The notes below the pieces were generated by a model. The model saw only the letters and a list, made by a program, of their open reading frames with translations, searched no databases and had not been told where the DNA came from. Positions 1 through 8,782 of a stretch of 51,213 nt of DNA are shown here, one piece after another (the first letter of the stretch is position 1; each line of letters starts with the position of its first letter). The stretch comes from Calditrichia bacterium (GTDB lineage: Bacteria > Calditrichota > Calditrichia > Calditrichales > J004), in assembly GCA_026991535.1 (NCBI GenBank), contig JALXBH010000189.1, positions 1 to 51,213 on the forward strand, in the 5' to 3' direction. Made by a program: the position numbers and the translations under genes.

Positions 1-1132
1 GGCCGTCACCGGTATAGGCTTTTCCTTTAAAATCTGCCGGCGGTTGTACGGTCCGGATAACAGGCAGATCATATTTTTCGGCAAATTCGTAATCGCGTTC
101 GTCCTGGGCAGGTACGGCCATAATGGCCCCGGTTCCGTAACTGCTTAAAACATAGTCGGCAATCCAGACGGGAATTTTCTTATTGTTAACAGGATTAACG
201 GCATAGCGTCCGGTAAAAACGCCGCTTTTTTGTTTGGCCAGATCGGTTCTCTCCAGATCGCTTTTGCGGGAACTTTCCCTGATATAGGCTTCAACCGAGG
301 CTCTTTCTTCGTCCGTTGTGATTTCATGTACCAGGGGATGTTCCGGCGCCAGCACCATATAAGTTGCTCCGAATAGAGTATCGGGGCGGGTAGTAAAAAC
401 ACGGATAATCTCATCAAGGCCATCCAGCTTAAACTCAACCTCGGCGCCTTCGGACTTGCCTATCCAGTTACGCTGCATCTCCTTGGTGCTTTCCGGCCAG
501 TCCAGATCGTCAAGGTCATTAAGCAGGCGATCGGCATATTCGGTGATCTTAAGCATCCATTGGCGCATGGGTCTTCTATACACGGGATGTCCCCCGCGCT
601 CGCTCTTGCCATCTATAATCTCTTCGTTGGCCAATACCGTTCCCAGGGCCGGGCACCAGTTTACCGGCACGTCGGCCAGGTAGGCTAAGCCCTTTTTATA
701 AAGCTGAATAAATATCCACTGAGTCCATTTATAGTACTCGGGGTCTGTGGTGTTTACTTCCCTATCCCAATCATAGGAGAAACCGATGGCCTGTAATTGC
801 CGGCGAAAACGGTTGATGTTTTTTTCCGTGGTTATCCTGGGATGCGTTCCCGTTTCGATGGCATATTGTTCCGCGGGCAGGCCAAAGGCGTCCCAGCCCA
901 TGGGGTGCAGAACGTTGAACCCCTTAAAGCGTTTGTAACGGGCGATGATATCCGTGGCGGTATAGCCTTCGGGGTGCCCTACATGCAATCCGGCCCCGCT
1001 GGGATAGGGAAACATGTCGAGGACATAATATTTTTTCTTCGAACGGTCAATGGTATCGGGGGTTTTAAAGGTTTTGTTCTCCGCCCACCGTTTTTGCCAT
1101 TTTTTTTCAATTTCGGAAAAGGGATATGCCAT
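1..1132 (-). CDS. leuS: Leucyl-tRNA synthetase, N-terminal part (cut by window edge)
   Basis: Class I aminoacyl-tRNA synthetase that charges tRNA-Leu in the cytosol. About 377 N-terminal residues are visible; the 3' end runs off the window start, so there is no stop codon. The protein begins [16 protein letters not shown]. It carries the HIGH-type signature in the stretch [17 protein letters not shown] at about residues 40-55, followed by [16 protein letters not shown]. The start of the CP1 editing domain is visible as [10 protein letters not shown]. The KMSKS loop and tRNA-binding domain lie outside the window. The ATG at 1132 follows an AAAGGA ribosome binding site. It lies 75 bp downstream of the DUF92 fusion gene on the same strand. 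The family assignment is certain from these motifs. Confidence 0.97.
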   Translation of the reverse strand, partial: MAYPFSEIEKKWQKRWAENKTFKTPDTIDRSKKKYYVLDMFPYPSGAGLHVGHPEGYTATDIIARYKRFKGFNVLHPMGWDAFGLPAEQYAIETGTHPRITTEKNINRFRRQLQAIGFSYDWDREVNTTDPEYYKWTQWIFIQLYKKGLAYLADVPVNWCPALGTVLANEEIIDGKSERGGHPVYRRPMRQWMLKITEYADRLLNDLDDLDWPESTKEMQRNWIGKSEGAEVEFKLDGLDEIIRVFTTRPDTLFGATYMVLAPEHPLVHEITTDEERASVEAYIRESSRKSDLERTDLAKQKSGVFTGRYAVNPVNNKKIPVWIADYVLSSYGTGAIMAVPAQDERDYEFAEKYDLPVIRTVQPPADFKGKAYTGDG

Positions 1133-1207
1133 GAGATGTCCTTTATTGCTTGAATTTTCCATAAAAGGGGAAGTTAAAAAGATTGCCGAAATATAGCAAC
1201 GCGCCCG

Positions 1208-2668
1208 CTAAGATATGAGTGAAATAAGCAGTCCGCAAAAAAGGCTTGCCAGGGAGATGGAAAGGAAATTAACCCAATCGTTATTCATCCAGCGCCAGCC
1301 GGAAACAAGTGCCAGGCTGCCCTGTTCATCCTTTTCGGTAAGCAGGCCGTTTTTATTGCGGAACTGAGCCTGCAGGCTTGCACCGATGATGCTGTCGGCC
1401 AGTGATGAGAAGAAACCGCTGATGAGGGCCGCTAAATAGAAAAGGGACAAATTTTGCAATGGCAGCAACAAATAGCCGGCAGCCACCACCGCCAGGCTGC
1501 CCAAAAATGAGGCCAGGAAGCCGATAAGGGAAACGGCTCCGGAACGGCCCTTCTCTACTTTCTCCATGGTACTGATCAACCTTGGCCTTCCCGGACTTAA
1601 TACGCCAAGCTCGGTGCCCCAGGTATCGGCATTGGCCGCGGCCAGGGCCGCCAGATAGATAAAATAAAGGTTGGGCTGTGGATAGAGATAGTATATAAAG
1701 GCCACAAGCAGGGCAACTCCCCCATTGGCAAAAACCTGATGACCGTCACGTCGGGACGTTTTTGAAAATTGCTCCTTAAACCGCTTTTTGTAACCGGACT
1801 TAAAGAAACTTAGCAGACTGGAGCTGATAAAGAAAACAACTATGGGGAGAGCCCAGGTCCAGCCACCCACGCCATATATTACAATAGCCATAAGATATGT
1901 AGCCACGCCGCCTTCAGGACTTAGCAGTTTTAAGGCCACCACGGTCAAAACAAAAAGAGCTCCGATGGCGGTTGCCCAAACATAGTTCATCGCTGCCGCT
2001 TCCGTGCCATGGCTTAGGGCATTCAGGATAAACGCCGTTGCCAGAACCACGCTAAAATTGTCGGAACCGCGCGCGGAAATGAGTTCGGCCAAAGCTATAA
2101 AAATACCGGCAACCGGAGCCAAAAGCCAAAGCGGCAGGGCCGAAGATGTTTCTCCGTTTATATAGTAGACCAGAAAAACAATTAGGGTGGAAGAGGCAAA
2201 CATGGCCAAAGCACCCTGCAGGCTTTTCACGTCATGCCATACCTTTAGCCGCAGTGGTGTTTTAACGGACTGACCGACCACCGCCGCCAGAGCATCGGCC
2301 ACGGCCAATACCCATACGGAGATGTAAAAAATATTTTTATCATCATACCAGAAAACCCAGGCGCTGATAGCGATGGTAAGCGGGTAAAACACCGTACCGT
2401 AGGAAATCCGTTTGGTGGACAGGGCCGGCAACAGATTAAACTTCAGAACAACAAAGTTTATCAATGTAAAGATAAGGCTGAGAAAGATAATGACATTGGG
2501 AGCATCCAGATTAACGGAATAGATCCAAACAAGTACGCCAACGGCAACATGCACAAACTTTCGGGAAAATTCATCGGAAAGACTAAGGTATTTCTTTAAG
2601 CCCTCGGCCAGGGCCAGAACCACGCCGAGCGTAAGAAAAAACAAACCCAGGGTTTGCCATTCCGCCAT
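1208..2668 (-). CDS. Fused phytol/dolichol-kinase-like and DUF92 (VTE6-like) membrane protein
   Basis: Polytopic membrane protein of 486 aa that joins two related families. The N-terminal half (about 1-230) resembles the dolichol kinase/phytol kinase (VTE5, SEC59) family, with EFSRKFVHVAVG near the N-terminus and ADALAAVVGQ followed by KSLQGALAMF. The C-terminal half (about 250-486) is DUF92, with the hallmark ANADTWGTELGVLS and a GRSGAVSLIG segment. In plants and cyanobacteria VTE5 phosphorylates phytol and VTE6 (DUF92) phosphorylates phytyl phosphate, so a fused two-step prenol-to-prenyl-diphosphate salvage enzyme is a reasonable inference; the substrate is unknown. The ATG at 2668 (MAEWQTLGLFF) is preferred: a longer reading frame would run into the tRNA-Pro gene. 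DUF368, implicated in undecaprenyl phosphate recycling, lies upstream beyond the tRNA. Confidence 0.85.
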   Translation of the reverse strand: MAEWQTLGLFFLTLGVVLALAEGLKKYLSLSDEFSRKFVHVAVGVLVWIYSVNLDAPNVIIFLSLIFTLINFVVLKFNLLPALSTKRISYGTVFYPLTIAISAWVFWYDDKNIFYISVWVLAVADALAAVVGQSVKTPLRLKVWHDVKSLQGALAMFASSTLIVFLVYYINGETSSALPLWLLAPVAGIFIALAELISARGSDNFSVVLATAFILNALSHGTEAAAMNYVWATAIGALFVLTVVALKLLSPEGGVATYLMAIVIYGVGGWTWALPIVVFFISSSLLSFFKSGYKKRFKEQFSKTSRRDGHQVFANGGVALLVAFIYYLYPQPNLYFIYLAALAAANADTWGTELGVLSPGRPRLISTMEKVEKGRSGAVSLIGFLASFLGSLAVVAAGYLLLPLQNLSLFYLAALISGFFSSLADSIIGASLQAQFRNKNGLLTEKDEQGSLALVSGWRWMNNDWVNFLSISLASLFCGLLISLIS

Positions 2669-2725
2669 GTTTTGTGGGAATAGGTAGTTAGTCAAGGCAA
2701 GATAAATCTTTGAAATGAAAAAATG

Positions 2726-2799
2726 TCGGGGTGAGAGGATTTGAACCTCCGACCTCACCGTCCCGAACGGTGCGCGCTACCAGGCTACGCCACACCCCG
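2726..2799 (-). tRNA. tRNA-Pro (anticodon CGG)
   Basis: 74-nt cloverleaf on the minus strand. The 7-bp acceptor stem CGGGGTG/CACCCCG is perfect and has discriminator A. The D-arm contains AGCCTGGTAGCGC. The anticodon stem CACCG/CGGTG encloses loop TTCGGGA, which gives anticodon CGG. The T-arm is GGAGG-TTCAAAT-CCTCT. CCA is not encoded. It lies between the DUF368 gene and the DUF92 fusion. Confidence 0.97.
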
Positions 2800-2838
2800 A
2801 ATTAAAGAATGTCAATTTAAGCAGTCATCTTATATAAA

Positions 2839-3723
2839 TCAACCGGAAGAAGAGTCATCCGCTGAAAATTTAATGGAGATGACAAAACCAAGCGTAAGAC
2901 TGATGAAGGCCAGCAGGCCGTTAAGCGATATTTCCACGCCGGGATAAATTTGATACAATGAACCGATTATAAGCCCCAAAATGGCGTACATGGTTTGTGC
3001 CGGAAACTTCTTAAGCAGAAAATCCATTATCCGGGAAAAGCCCAGAATACCGGCAACCACACCCACAAACAAGGCCCCTAAAATTATAAGACGCGGCAAG
3101 GTCTGGTCGTTGAGGCCCTGCTCCATAATAAGAGGTAACAGGCCGCTTAATGCGCCAAGCACCGTCCAGTACACCCCCAGCAATATCAGGATAAAAGACC
3201 CGCTTACGCCCGGTATAATCATGGCCGAGGCGGCTATAAGTCCGGCAAAGGCAAAATAGAAATAATCCGCGAGGCCAAAACCGCTAAAGTCCGTAATCAA
3301 AGCACCATCATTACCATGGCTTTGGTAAAGTGCCAGAATAATCACAAATATCAATCCCGTTAAAAAGGCTGCCATCCGGGTAAATGTGGGTTTCATATCC
3401 TTATGAACTTTTAATACCACGGGAATACTGCCAAGGATCAGGCCCATGAAAAAGTATACTGTAATCAGGGGATAATTATTAAAGGCCCATTTTAACAAGC
3501 CCGCCAGAGCAACGATGGCTATCAGAGACCCGGCAAACAATATGGCCAAAAAGGTGATGTGTTCCCCGCGTCTTTCCCTGTCGGTTAAAAAATTGCCGAG
3601 AGCGTCCATAAGTTTTTCGTAAATACCGAATACCACGGCAAGGGTTCCGCCGCTAACGCCGGGGATAATATTGGCAACGCCCATGGCCATGCCCACAAAA
3701 AAGACTCTTAGATAATATCGCAT
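2839..3723 (-). CDS. DUF368 family membrane protein (PopT-like undecaprenyl phosphate translocase family)
   Basis: Integral membrane protein of about 294 aa with roughly eight hydrophobic segments. It carries the two internally repeated family signatures: GMAMGVANIIPGVSGGTLAVV near the N-terminus, and ASAMIIPGVSGSFILILLG about 160 residues later. DUF368 proteins (PopT) have been reported to return undecaprenyl phosphate across the cytoplasmic membrane for cell-envelope synthesis. That role is taken from the family, not from this sequence. I chose the start MRYYLRVFFVG at 3723 because family members begin here; an upstream ATG at 3762 would overlap pcm by 20 nt. The gene follows pcm closely and may be co-transcribed with it. 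tRNA-Pro(CGG) lies downstream. Confidence 0.88.
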   Translation of the reverse strand: MRYYLRVFFVGMAMGVANIIPGVSGGTLAVVFGIYEKLMDALGNFLTDRERRGEHITFLAILFAGSLIAIVALAGLLKWAFNNYPLITVYFFMGLILGSIPVVLKVHKDMKPTFTRMAAFLTGLIFVIILALYQSHGNDGALITDFSGFGLADYFYFAFAGLIAASAMIIPGVSGSFILILLGVYWTVLGALSGLLPLIMEQGLNDQTLPRLIILGALFVGVVAGILGFSRIMDFLLKKFPAQTMYAILGLIIGSLYQIYPGVEISLNGLLAFISLTLGFVISIKFSADDSSSG

Positions 3724-3742
3724 TATTTCCGTTTTCCTGTTT

Positions 3743-4381
3743 TTAAGGTTTTTTCCAGCCATCCCTGCCTATCAAGGGAACAAAGGAGAGCGGTTCAATT
3801 TCAAATTTGCGTAATTCCCGGCCTTCCCGGATAAAAAGGGTCAACATCTGCCCTTCCCCGTCTCCGATGGGTACCACGCATCTGCCGCCTTCCTTAAGCT
3901 GATCCAGCAGGGAGGCCGGAGAAACCGGGGCGCCGGCTGTAACGATAATTCCGTCGTAAGGTGCGTAAGCCGGCCAACCCAAGCTGCCGTCTCCCACGCG
4001 GGAAAGAAAATGAAAACCCAAGTCCTTGAGTTTGCCCTCCGCGCGCCGGGCCAGGGGTTCTATACGTTCCACGGTAAAAACCCGTGCGCCCATCTCGCAT
4101 AAAATCGCCGCCTGGTATCCCGATCCGGTGCCTATTTCCAGGATGCGCTTATGATCTTCAATCTGCAGGGTCTGCGTCATCAGGGCCACGGTATAGGGAT
4201 GGGAAATCGTTTGATCGAAGCCGATGGGCAGGGCTTTTTCGTCATAAGCCTGGAACTCCATCCCCGGTTGAACAAATAAATGGCGGGGAACGGCGGCCAT
4301 CGCCCGTAAGACCTGTCGGTCGCTGATGCCTTTTGCGATAAGGCGCTCGATCATTTGTTTTTGTTTACGCGCGTAGATCAT
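3743..4381 (-). CDS. pcm: Protein-L-isoaspartate O-methyltransferase
   Basis: Cytosolic SAM-dependent repair enzyme that methylates isoaspartyl residues in aged proteins. It is 212 aa, the normal length for bacterial Pcm. Visible features are the substrate-loop motif QTISHPYTVA (about 57-66), SAM motif I LEIGTGSGYQAA (81-92), and VERIEPLA for motif post-I. The C-terminal region reads GGRCVVPIGDGEGQ, as expected. The ATG at 4381 overlaps the end of the upstream glycosyltransferase by 4 nt (ATGA-type), which implies translational coupling. The DUF368 gene follows immediately. Confidence 0.96.
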   Translation of the reverse strand: MIYARKQKQMIERLIAKGISDRQVLRAMAAVPRHLFVQPGMEFQAYDEKALPIGFDQTISHPYTVALMTQTLQIEDHKRILEIGTGSGYQAAILCEMGARVFTVERIEPLARRAEGKLKDLGFHFLSRVGDGSLGWPAYAPYDGIIVTAGAPVSPASLLDQLKEGGRCVVPIGDGEGQMLTLFIREGRELRKFEIEPLSFVPLIGRDGWKKP

Positions 4382-5067
4382 CGTTTAAAGACTTCCCGTC
4401 CTAAAAGTTGCAAAAATTTAACGGTGTCATGCACATGGCGCATTGAAGAACCGTATTGATTGTAAACTGTTGGTATCGGGCAAAAATCTATTTTAACATT
4501 AAGGTCTCTGCAACGGAAAAAGAATTCACTCTCCAGTTGAAAGCCGTTTTCTCTTAGCGCCATCTTCTTTAACACCTCCCGGTGAATCAGACGGAAGCCG
4601 CATTGACTGTCCGGGATGGGGCGGCCGGTCAGTCCGCTAAGAATTTGCGAGGTCAGGGTATTGGAAAGCACCCGCATAAGAGGCATTGCCGGCGGCGTAA
4701 AGTTGCGTTGACCGATAACGACGCGGCTGTTAAGGCGTCGGGCGGTCTGTAGAAAGTCGGGAATATTTTGGGGAGGATGTTGCAAATCCGCATCAAGAGT
4801 AAGCAGATAGTCGCCGCGACAGGCCGAAAGAAAATGAGCATAGCCGGCTTTTAACGCCGCGCCTTTTCCACGGTTTTCCGGGAGCGAAATGAGTTCAACG
4901 GCATGGGAGCGGGCAATATTACACGTATCATCCGTGGAGCCGTCATCGACAACGATCAGCTTTTCCGGAGAAAACTCCGCGGTATGCTGTTGTATGGATT
5001 CCAGAAGTTCGGCAAGGCTGTTTTCAGCATTGTATGCCGGTATGAGAATAGTGTATGTTAATTCCAT
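4378..5067 (-). CDS. Family 2 glycosyltransferase (dolichyl-phosphate mannosyltransferase-like)
   Basis: GT-A fold transferase of 229 aa with no membrane segment. Sugar-nucleotide binding is indicated by PAYNAENS near residue 10 and VVDDGSTDDT (39-48). The DxD metal-binding motif is LDADLQHP (91-98), and a QCGFRLI stretch is typical of the DPM1-like subgroup. Such enzymes transfer a sugar to a polyprenyl phosphate or to a cell-surface glycan; the acceptor cannot be read from the sequence. It is first in a compact unit with pcm and the DUF368 gene, and starts just downstream of the tRNA-Pro(GGG) terminator. Sugar donor and pathway remain open. Confidence 0.88.
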   Translation of the reverse strand: MELTYTILIPAYNAENSLAELLESIQQHTAEFSPEKLIVVDDGSTDDTCNIARSHAVELISLPENRGKGAALKAGYAHFLSACRGDYLLTLDADLQHPPQNIPDFLQTARRLNSRVVIGQRNFTPPAMPLMRVLSNTLTSQILSGLTGRPIPDSQCGFRLIHREVLKKMALRENGFQLESEFFFRCRDLNVKIDFCPIPTVYNQYGSSMRHVHDTVKFLQLLGREVFKR

Positions 5068-5074
5068 GTGTCAT

Positions 5075-5099
5075 AAAAAAAGGGGCTTAGAAAAGCCCC
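5075..5099 (-). terminator. Rho-independent terminator of tRNA-Pro(GGG)
   Basis: On the minus strand, the 7-bp stem GGGGCTT/AAGCCCC with loop TTCT is followed by seven T residues. It lies 10 nt after the tRNA-Pro gene and just before the GT2 start codon. Confidence 0.85.
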
Positions 5100-5108
5100 A
5101 TTGTTTTG

Positions 5109-5182
<74 letters not shown>

Positions 5183-5221
5183 AGACTTTGAAATTAAGAA
5201 GTAATATTTAAAAAATCAAAC

Positions 5222-5596
5222 TTACTCTTCATCATTTTCCAGTATATTTTTTATTTCCTTCAGACGGGCCAGTATTTCCTGTAGCAGGTCCGAAGGTAAT
5301 TCGCCAGCGGTACCGGTAATAACTTCCCCGCTTGCAGTGACATCTTCAGCCGCCATTCCTTTCCCCCGGGAGGCCAGATACTTATTGACCCCTTTTATTG
5401 TAAGTCCCTCGTCATGAAGCAGAACTTTAAGTTTTTGTATAAGGGCGATATCTTCCGTTGTATAGCGCCTGCTGCCTCCCGCCGTCTTAACAGGTTTCAG
5501 AGCGTCGATTACCGTTTCCCAATAGCGAAGAGTCGATTGCGTCACATCCACCATCTCGGCAACATGGCCGATGGAATAGGTGAGTTCGTTGCGCAT
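5222..5596 (-). CDS. MerR-family transcriptional regulator
   Basis: Small DNA-binding protein of 124 aa. The N-terminal winged helix-turn-helix is typical of MerR proteins: YSIGHVAEMVDVTQSTLRYWE (about 7-27) followed by GGSRRYTTEDIALIQKLKVLLHDEGLTIKGVNKYL. The C-terminus (about 85-124) is a short predicted helix, LLQEILARLKEIKNILEND, probably for dimerisation. No metal-binding cysteines are present, so it is not a metal sensor of the classical type. Similar short MerR proteins appear near housekeeping operons in many FCB genomes. The effector and target are unknown. It stands alone between tRNA-Pro(GGG) and the DUF58 gene, with about 70 bp upstream for a promoter. Confidence 0.9.
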   Translation of the reverse strand: MRNELTYSIGHVAEMVDVTQSTLRYWETVIDALKPVKTAGGSRRYTTEDIALIQKLKVLLHDEGLTIKGVNKYLASRGKGMAAEDVTASGEVITGTAGELPSDLLQEILARLKEIKNILENDEE

Positions 5597-5666
5597 ATGC
5601 TTCCTTTGATTTGCGTAATGCTTCAGCTAATATAAAGCTTTACTTTAATTATAGCAAAGACCGGGG

Positions 5667-6569
5667 TTAATACATTTTTCTCCGGGAAAGCATATAGTGT
5701 ACCAGAGCTTTTTCTACCGGCTCGCTGGTTTTAAGGGAAACATAGCTTACATCCATTTCCCTTAATTTTCCTCCGAGAAAATCAAAGTGCTCCCTTACCG
5801 CGGCCTCATACTCCCGGCGAATATACTTGGTATCGGTTTTTATTTTTAAAGCTGTCTGCTCCATATCCTTAAACAGGTACTGCCCTTTCATATCCATGGT
5901 TATTTCCAGAGGATCGTTAATGTTAAGGACGATGATCTCATGTTGATTGTGCTTAAGGTGGCGTATACCCTGAAGAATTGTTTGAGGATCATCCAAAAGG
6001 TCGGATATCAGAATGACAAGAGAACGGCGATGGATACGATCGGCAATGTCATGCAGTACGCCTCCAATGTGTGTCTCCGATTGCGCCTCCGTCTTTTGCA
6101 GTTCAGCCGCAAGATGATAAAAATAGTTGCCCAGGGATTTTGCCGGATATCGTTTATGTATGCGGTTGCTGAAAAGAAACATACCCACCGCGTCCCGTTG
6201 TTTAAGCAGAATATAACTCAGCGCGGCCGCAAGAACCCTGGCATAGTCCAGCTTAGAACTGTTTGAACCGCTTTTAAAGGCCATGGAATGTGATATATCC
6301 AACAAAATCTGACAACGGAGATTGGTCTCTTCTTCGTACTGTTTTATAAAATAGCGTTCCTTGCGCGCCAGAATCTTCCAGTCCACATGCCTCAGGTCGT
6401 CACCGCGCATATAGGGACGATGCTCGCTAAACTCAACGCTAAAACCGTGGAAAGGTGATGTATGCAATCCTGTAATAAACCCCTCAACGATCTGCATGGC
6501 CAACAATTCCAAATTATCTATGCGGGAAATGAGCTCCGGTGGCAGCAGACGGGAAACGATATTGTACAT
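5667..6569 (-). CDS. DUF58 domain protein (von Willebrand factor A-like)
   Basis: Cytosolic protein of 300 aa. The DUF58 signature is clear: SPFHGFSVEFSEHRPYMRGDDLRHVDWKILAR (about 38-69), followed by an integrin-like metal site DISHSMAF (about 93-100) and later LVILISDLLDDP. DUF58 proteins usually pair with a MoxR AAA+ ATPase and act in complex assembly or envelope stress. No MoxR gene is adjacent here, so any partner is encoded elsewhere. Its ATG overlaps the stop of the upstream small membrane protein by 1 nt (TAATG), so the two are probably translated together. Confidence 0.9.
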   Translation of the reverse strand: MYNIVSRLLPPELISRIDNLELLAMQIVEGFITGLHTSPFHGFSVEFSEHRPYMRGDDLRHVDWKILARKERYFIKQYEEETNLRCQILLDISHSMAFKSGSNSSKLDYARVLAAALSYILLKQRDAVGMFLFSNRIHKRYPAKSLGNYFYHLAAELQKTEAQSETHIGGVLHDIADRIHRRSLVILISDLLDDPQTILQGIRHLKHNQHEIIVLNINDPLEITMDMKGQYLFKDMEQTALKIKTDTKYIRREYEAAVREHFDFLGGKLREMDVSYVSLKTSEPVEKALVHYMLSRRKMY

Positions 6570-6925
6570 TAATGGCTATCTGATTTTGATGATGCTGTTT
6601 GAAAATCCTTGCAGGAGTGGTGTAAAGATACCATCGATCCGCTTAAACGGCAACGGTATGAAAAAGATTGATCATCATTAAACGGGGCATTGATAAACGT
6701 AAGCCGGTATCTGCAGTTCTGGCAGGTGCTTACGGGGGCAATATTGCCGGCGGCCCTGCTTCCCGTTTGACCGTTGAACCAGGAGCGCATGCGTTTTAAA
6801 TCCTTTAGTACGGAAAAAAAATTCTGTACCAGGCGTTTAAGAAAAAACAATACGATGATTTGAATGGTCAGCAGCACCAAAAGTACCGTTAATATTATGT
6901 CTCGAGTCTCACCCATCTGATTCAA
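6569..6925 (-). CDS. Small membrane protein with a four-cysteine cytosolic motif, function unknown
   Basis: 118 aa that I do not recognise. One hydrophobic helix lies at about residues 10-29 (ILTVLLVLLTIQIIVLFFL). A basic stretch follows, then a possible zinc site: C68-x2-C71, C92 and C105, with His102 and His103 nearby. The arrangement resembles a loose zinc ribbon anchored to the membrane. It precedes the DUF58 gene with a 1-nt overlap, so it may serve as its membrane partner; that is inference. The 173 bp between this gene and folD shows nothing I can assign. Confidence 0.6.
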   Translation of the reverse strand: MNQMGETRDIILTVLLVLLTIQIIVLFFLKRLVQNFFSVLKDLKRMRSWFNGQTGSRAAGNIAPVSTCQNCRYRLTFINAPFNDDQSFSYRCRLSGSMVSLHHSCKDFQTASSKSDSH

Positions 6926-7098
6926 CCAATTATGCCATAATTTTCTGTCTGAATAGCGTTATGCTTTTTTAAAGTCTTTTCACGGTTAAAGTTCCTTTCA
7001 AAAAGTACTCGCCCCGCATGGTGTCCGACTTTATTTTTTTCATAATCTACATGGCGACTGGTCAATTGTTCCGGTATTGTAGGTACTATTTTTCCGGT

Positions 7099-7995
7099 CT
7101 AGCCATGCTCTATGAAATTAGTAAGATGTTTTGCGGCCGTAACGGTGTTCTGCATAAGCATGGCAATGGTCATGGGCCCTACCCCGCCCGGTACGGGCGT
7201 TATGGCCGCGGCTTTTCCTGAAACGGGAATAAAATCCACATCTCCAACAATTTTATAGCCGCGGGGAGTATCCGGCGCTTCAACGCGGTTGATACCTACA
7301 TCGATAACAACCGCATCCTCCCTAACCATATCGGCTGTTACAAAGGCGGCTTTGCCTATGGCGGCGATAAGAATATCCGCCTGAAGGCACAGTGCTTTTA
7401 TATTTTTTGTACGGCTGTGGACCACGGTAACCGTGGCGTTGGCATGGGCCGACTTTTGAACCAGCATATTGGCCATGGGTTTACCTACAATATTGCTGCG
7501 TCCCAATATAACCACATGTTTGCCGGATGTTTCTATTTTGTAATATTTAAGAATCTCCACAATGCCGGCGGGCGTGCAGGGCAACAGATAGGGCTTACCC
7601 AGCATCAATAATCCCACGTTCCGGGGATGAAAGCAGTCCACATCCTTATCGGGTAAGATGGCTTCTATGATTTTTTCAGAATTTATATGTTGCGGCAGGG
7701 GAAGCTGGACTAAAATACCGTGTACTGTATCATCCCTGTTCAGCTTTGAGATGCATGCCAGCAACTCCTTCTCGCTTATAGTCGCTTTGAGTGTGATGGT
7801 TTCCGATTGAATCCCCAGTTTTTCCGAGGTACGCGCCTTGTTACGAACATAAACGGCGGAGGCAGGGTCGTCTCCCACTAAGATAACCACCAGCCGGGGA
7901 GTGATGCCGCTGCTCTTAAGCCGGGTCACCTGAACGGTCACCTTTTCCTTTAGCCGGGCGGATACTTCCTTTCCGTCAAGCAAGAGTGCTTTCAT
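7099..7995 (-). CDS. folD: Bifunctional methylenetetrahydrofolate dehydrogenase / methenyltetrahydrofolate cyclohydrolase
   Basis: One-carbon metabolism enzyme that interconverts 5,10-methylene-, methenyl- and 10-formyl-THF in the cytosol using NADP. It is 298 aa, the usual length. Signatures are YVRNKARTSEKLGI with the catalytic Lys (K53), GILVQLPLPQHI, the nucleotide-binding VVILGRSNIVGKPMA, and the C-terminal PVPGGVGPMT. The start MKALLLDGKE at 7995 matches the family and overlaps the end of ymdB by 20 nt. It is the last gene of the rny-ymdB-folD string. Confidence 0.97.
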   Translation of the reverse strand: MKALLLDGKEVSARLKEKVTVQVTRLKSSGITPRLVVILVGDDPASAVYVRNKARTSEKLGIQSETITLKATISEKELLACISKLNRDDTVHGILVQLPLPQHINSEKIIEAILPDKDVDCFHPRNVGLLMLGKPYLLPCTPAGIVEILKYYKIETSGKHVVILGRSNIVGKPMANMLVQKSAHANATVTVVHSRTKNIKALCLQADILIAAIGKAAFVTADMVREDAVVIDVGINRVEAPDTPRGYKIVGDVDFIPVSGKAAAITPVPGGVGPMTIAMLMQNTVTAAKHLTNFIEHG

Positions 7996-8782
7996 CGTAG
8001 GTTTCCTGAGTTATATAAAAGGATTTTATTTTTTTACCTTTTCCGGTGCGTTCATCAAAATCGATGATGACGCCGCTAATTTTAGGATTGCGATGGGCCA
8101 GTTTAAAGTATTTCAGTTGTTGGGTGCGGAAGCGCAGGATGGCCGTATCCGGGTCCATGCCGATTACACTGTCCGCCGGGCCGGTCATGCCCACATCGGT
8201 AATGTAGGCGGTACCCTTGGGCAACAGACGGGCATCCGCCGTTTGCACATGGGTATGCGTACCTACCAGGGCGGTAATGCGCCCGTCAAACTCCCAGCCC
8301 ATGGCCAGTTTTTCGGCCGAAGCCTCGGCGTGAAAATCCACAAAAATATTTTTATAGCGCGGACGGTATTCCTTTAATAACAGATCAAGCTTTTGAAAAG
8401 GACAGTCAATAGGCGGCAGATAGCTGCGCCCCTGAAGATTAATAACCACAAGAGCAGTGCCCTCTTTTTCAATAACAATCAATCCGTTTCCCGGATTCCC
8501 CTCCGGATAGTTTATGGGACGCAGGGCGTTAAAATCAGGATGCATCAGCACTTCAACGCTGCGTTTTTGAAAGCTGTGGTTGCCACCGCTGATCACATCG
8601 GCGCCGGCCTTACGTAATTTCTCGGCCTGCTTTTTTGTAATTCCCTTGCCCTGATCGGCGTTTTCACCATTAACAATGCAGAAATCACATTTATAGTCAT
8701 TGATAATTTTTGGGGTAAGGTTTTGCGCCAGATGCATACCCAGATCACCCACAATATCACCAATGAAGAGAATTCTTTTCAT
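7976..8782 (-). CDS. ymdB: YmdB-type metallophosphoesterase (TIGR00282 family)
   Basis: Binuclear-metal phosphodiesterase of 268 aa; Bacillus YmdB hydrolyses 2',3'-cyclic nucleotides and influences biofilm formation. Metal ligands visible are D9 (IGDIVG), E40 (NGEN), N68-H69 (GGNHS), the His of VDFHAEASAEK, and GTHTHVQTADARLLP. The C-terminal signature TAYITDVGMTGPADSVIGMD is intact. Stop and start at 8782 overlap rny by 1 nt, so this follows the conserved rny-ymdB linkage. Unlike its RNase Y neighbour, its active site looks complete. Confidence 0.93.
   Translation of the reverse strand: MKRILFIGDIVGDLGMHLAQNLTPKIINDYKCDFCIVNGENADQGKGITKKQAEKLRKAGADVISGGNHSFQKRSVEVLMHPDFNALRPINYPEGNPGNGLIVIEKEGTALVVINLQGRSYLPPIDCPFQKLDLLLKEYRPRYKNIFVDFHAEASAEKLAMGWEFDGRITALVGTHTHVQTADARLLPKGTAYITDVGMTGPADSVIGMDPDTAILRFRTQQLKYFKLAHRNPKISGVIIDFDERTGKGKKIKSFYITQETYDESTLA

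Noticed and set aside
2669-2758. N-terminal extension of the DUF92 fusion protein (30 extra residues)
   Set aside because: It would read through the tRNA-Pro(CGG) gene. The family-like membrane start is MAEWQTLGLFF at 2668.
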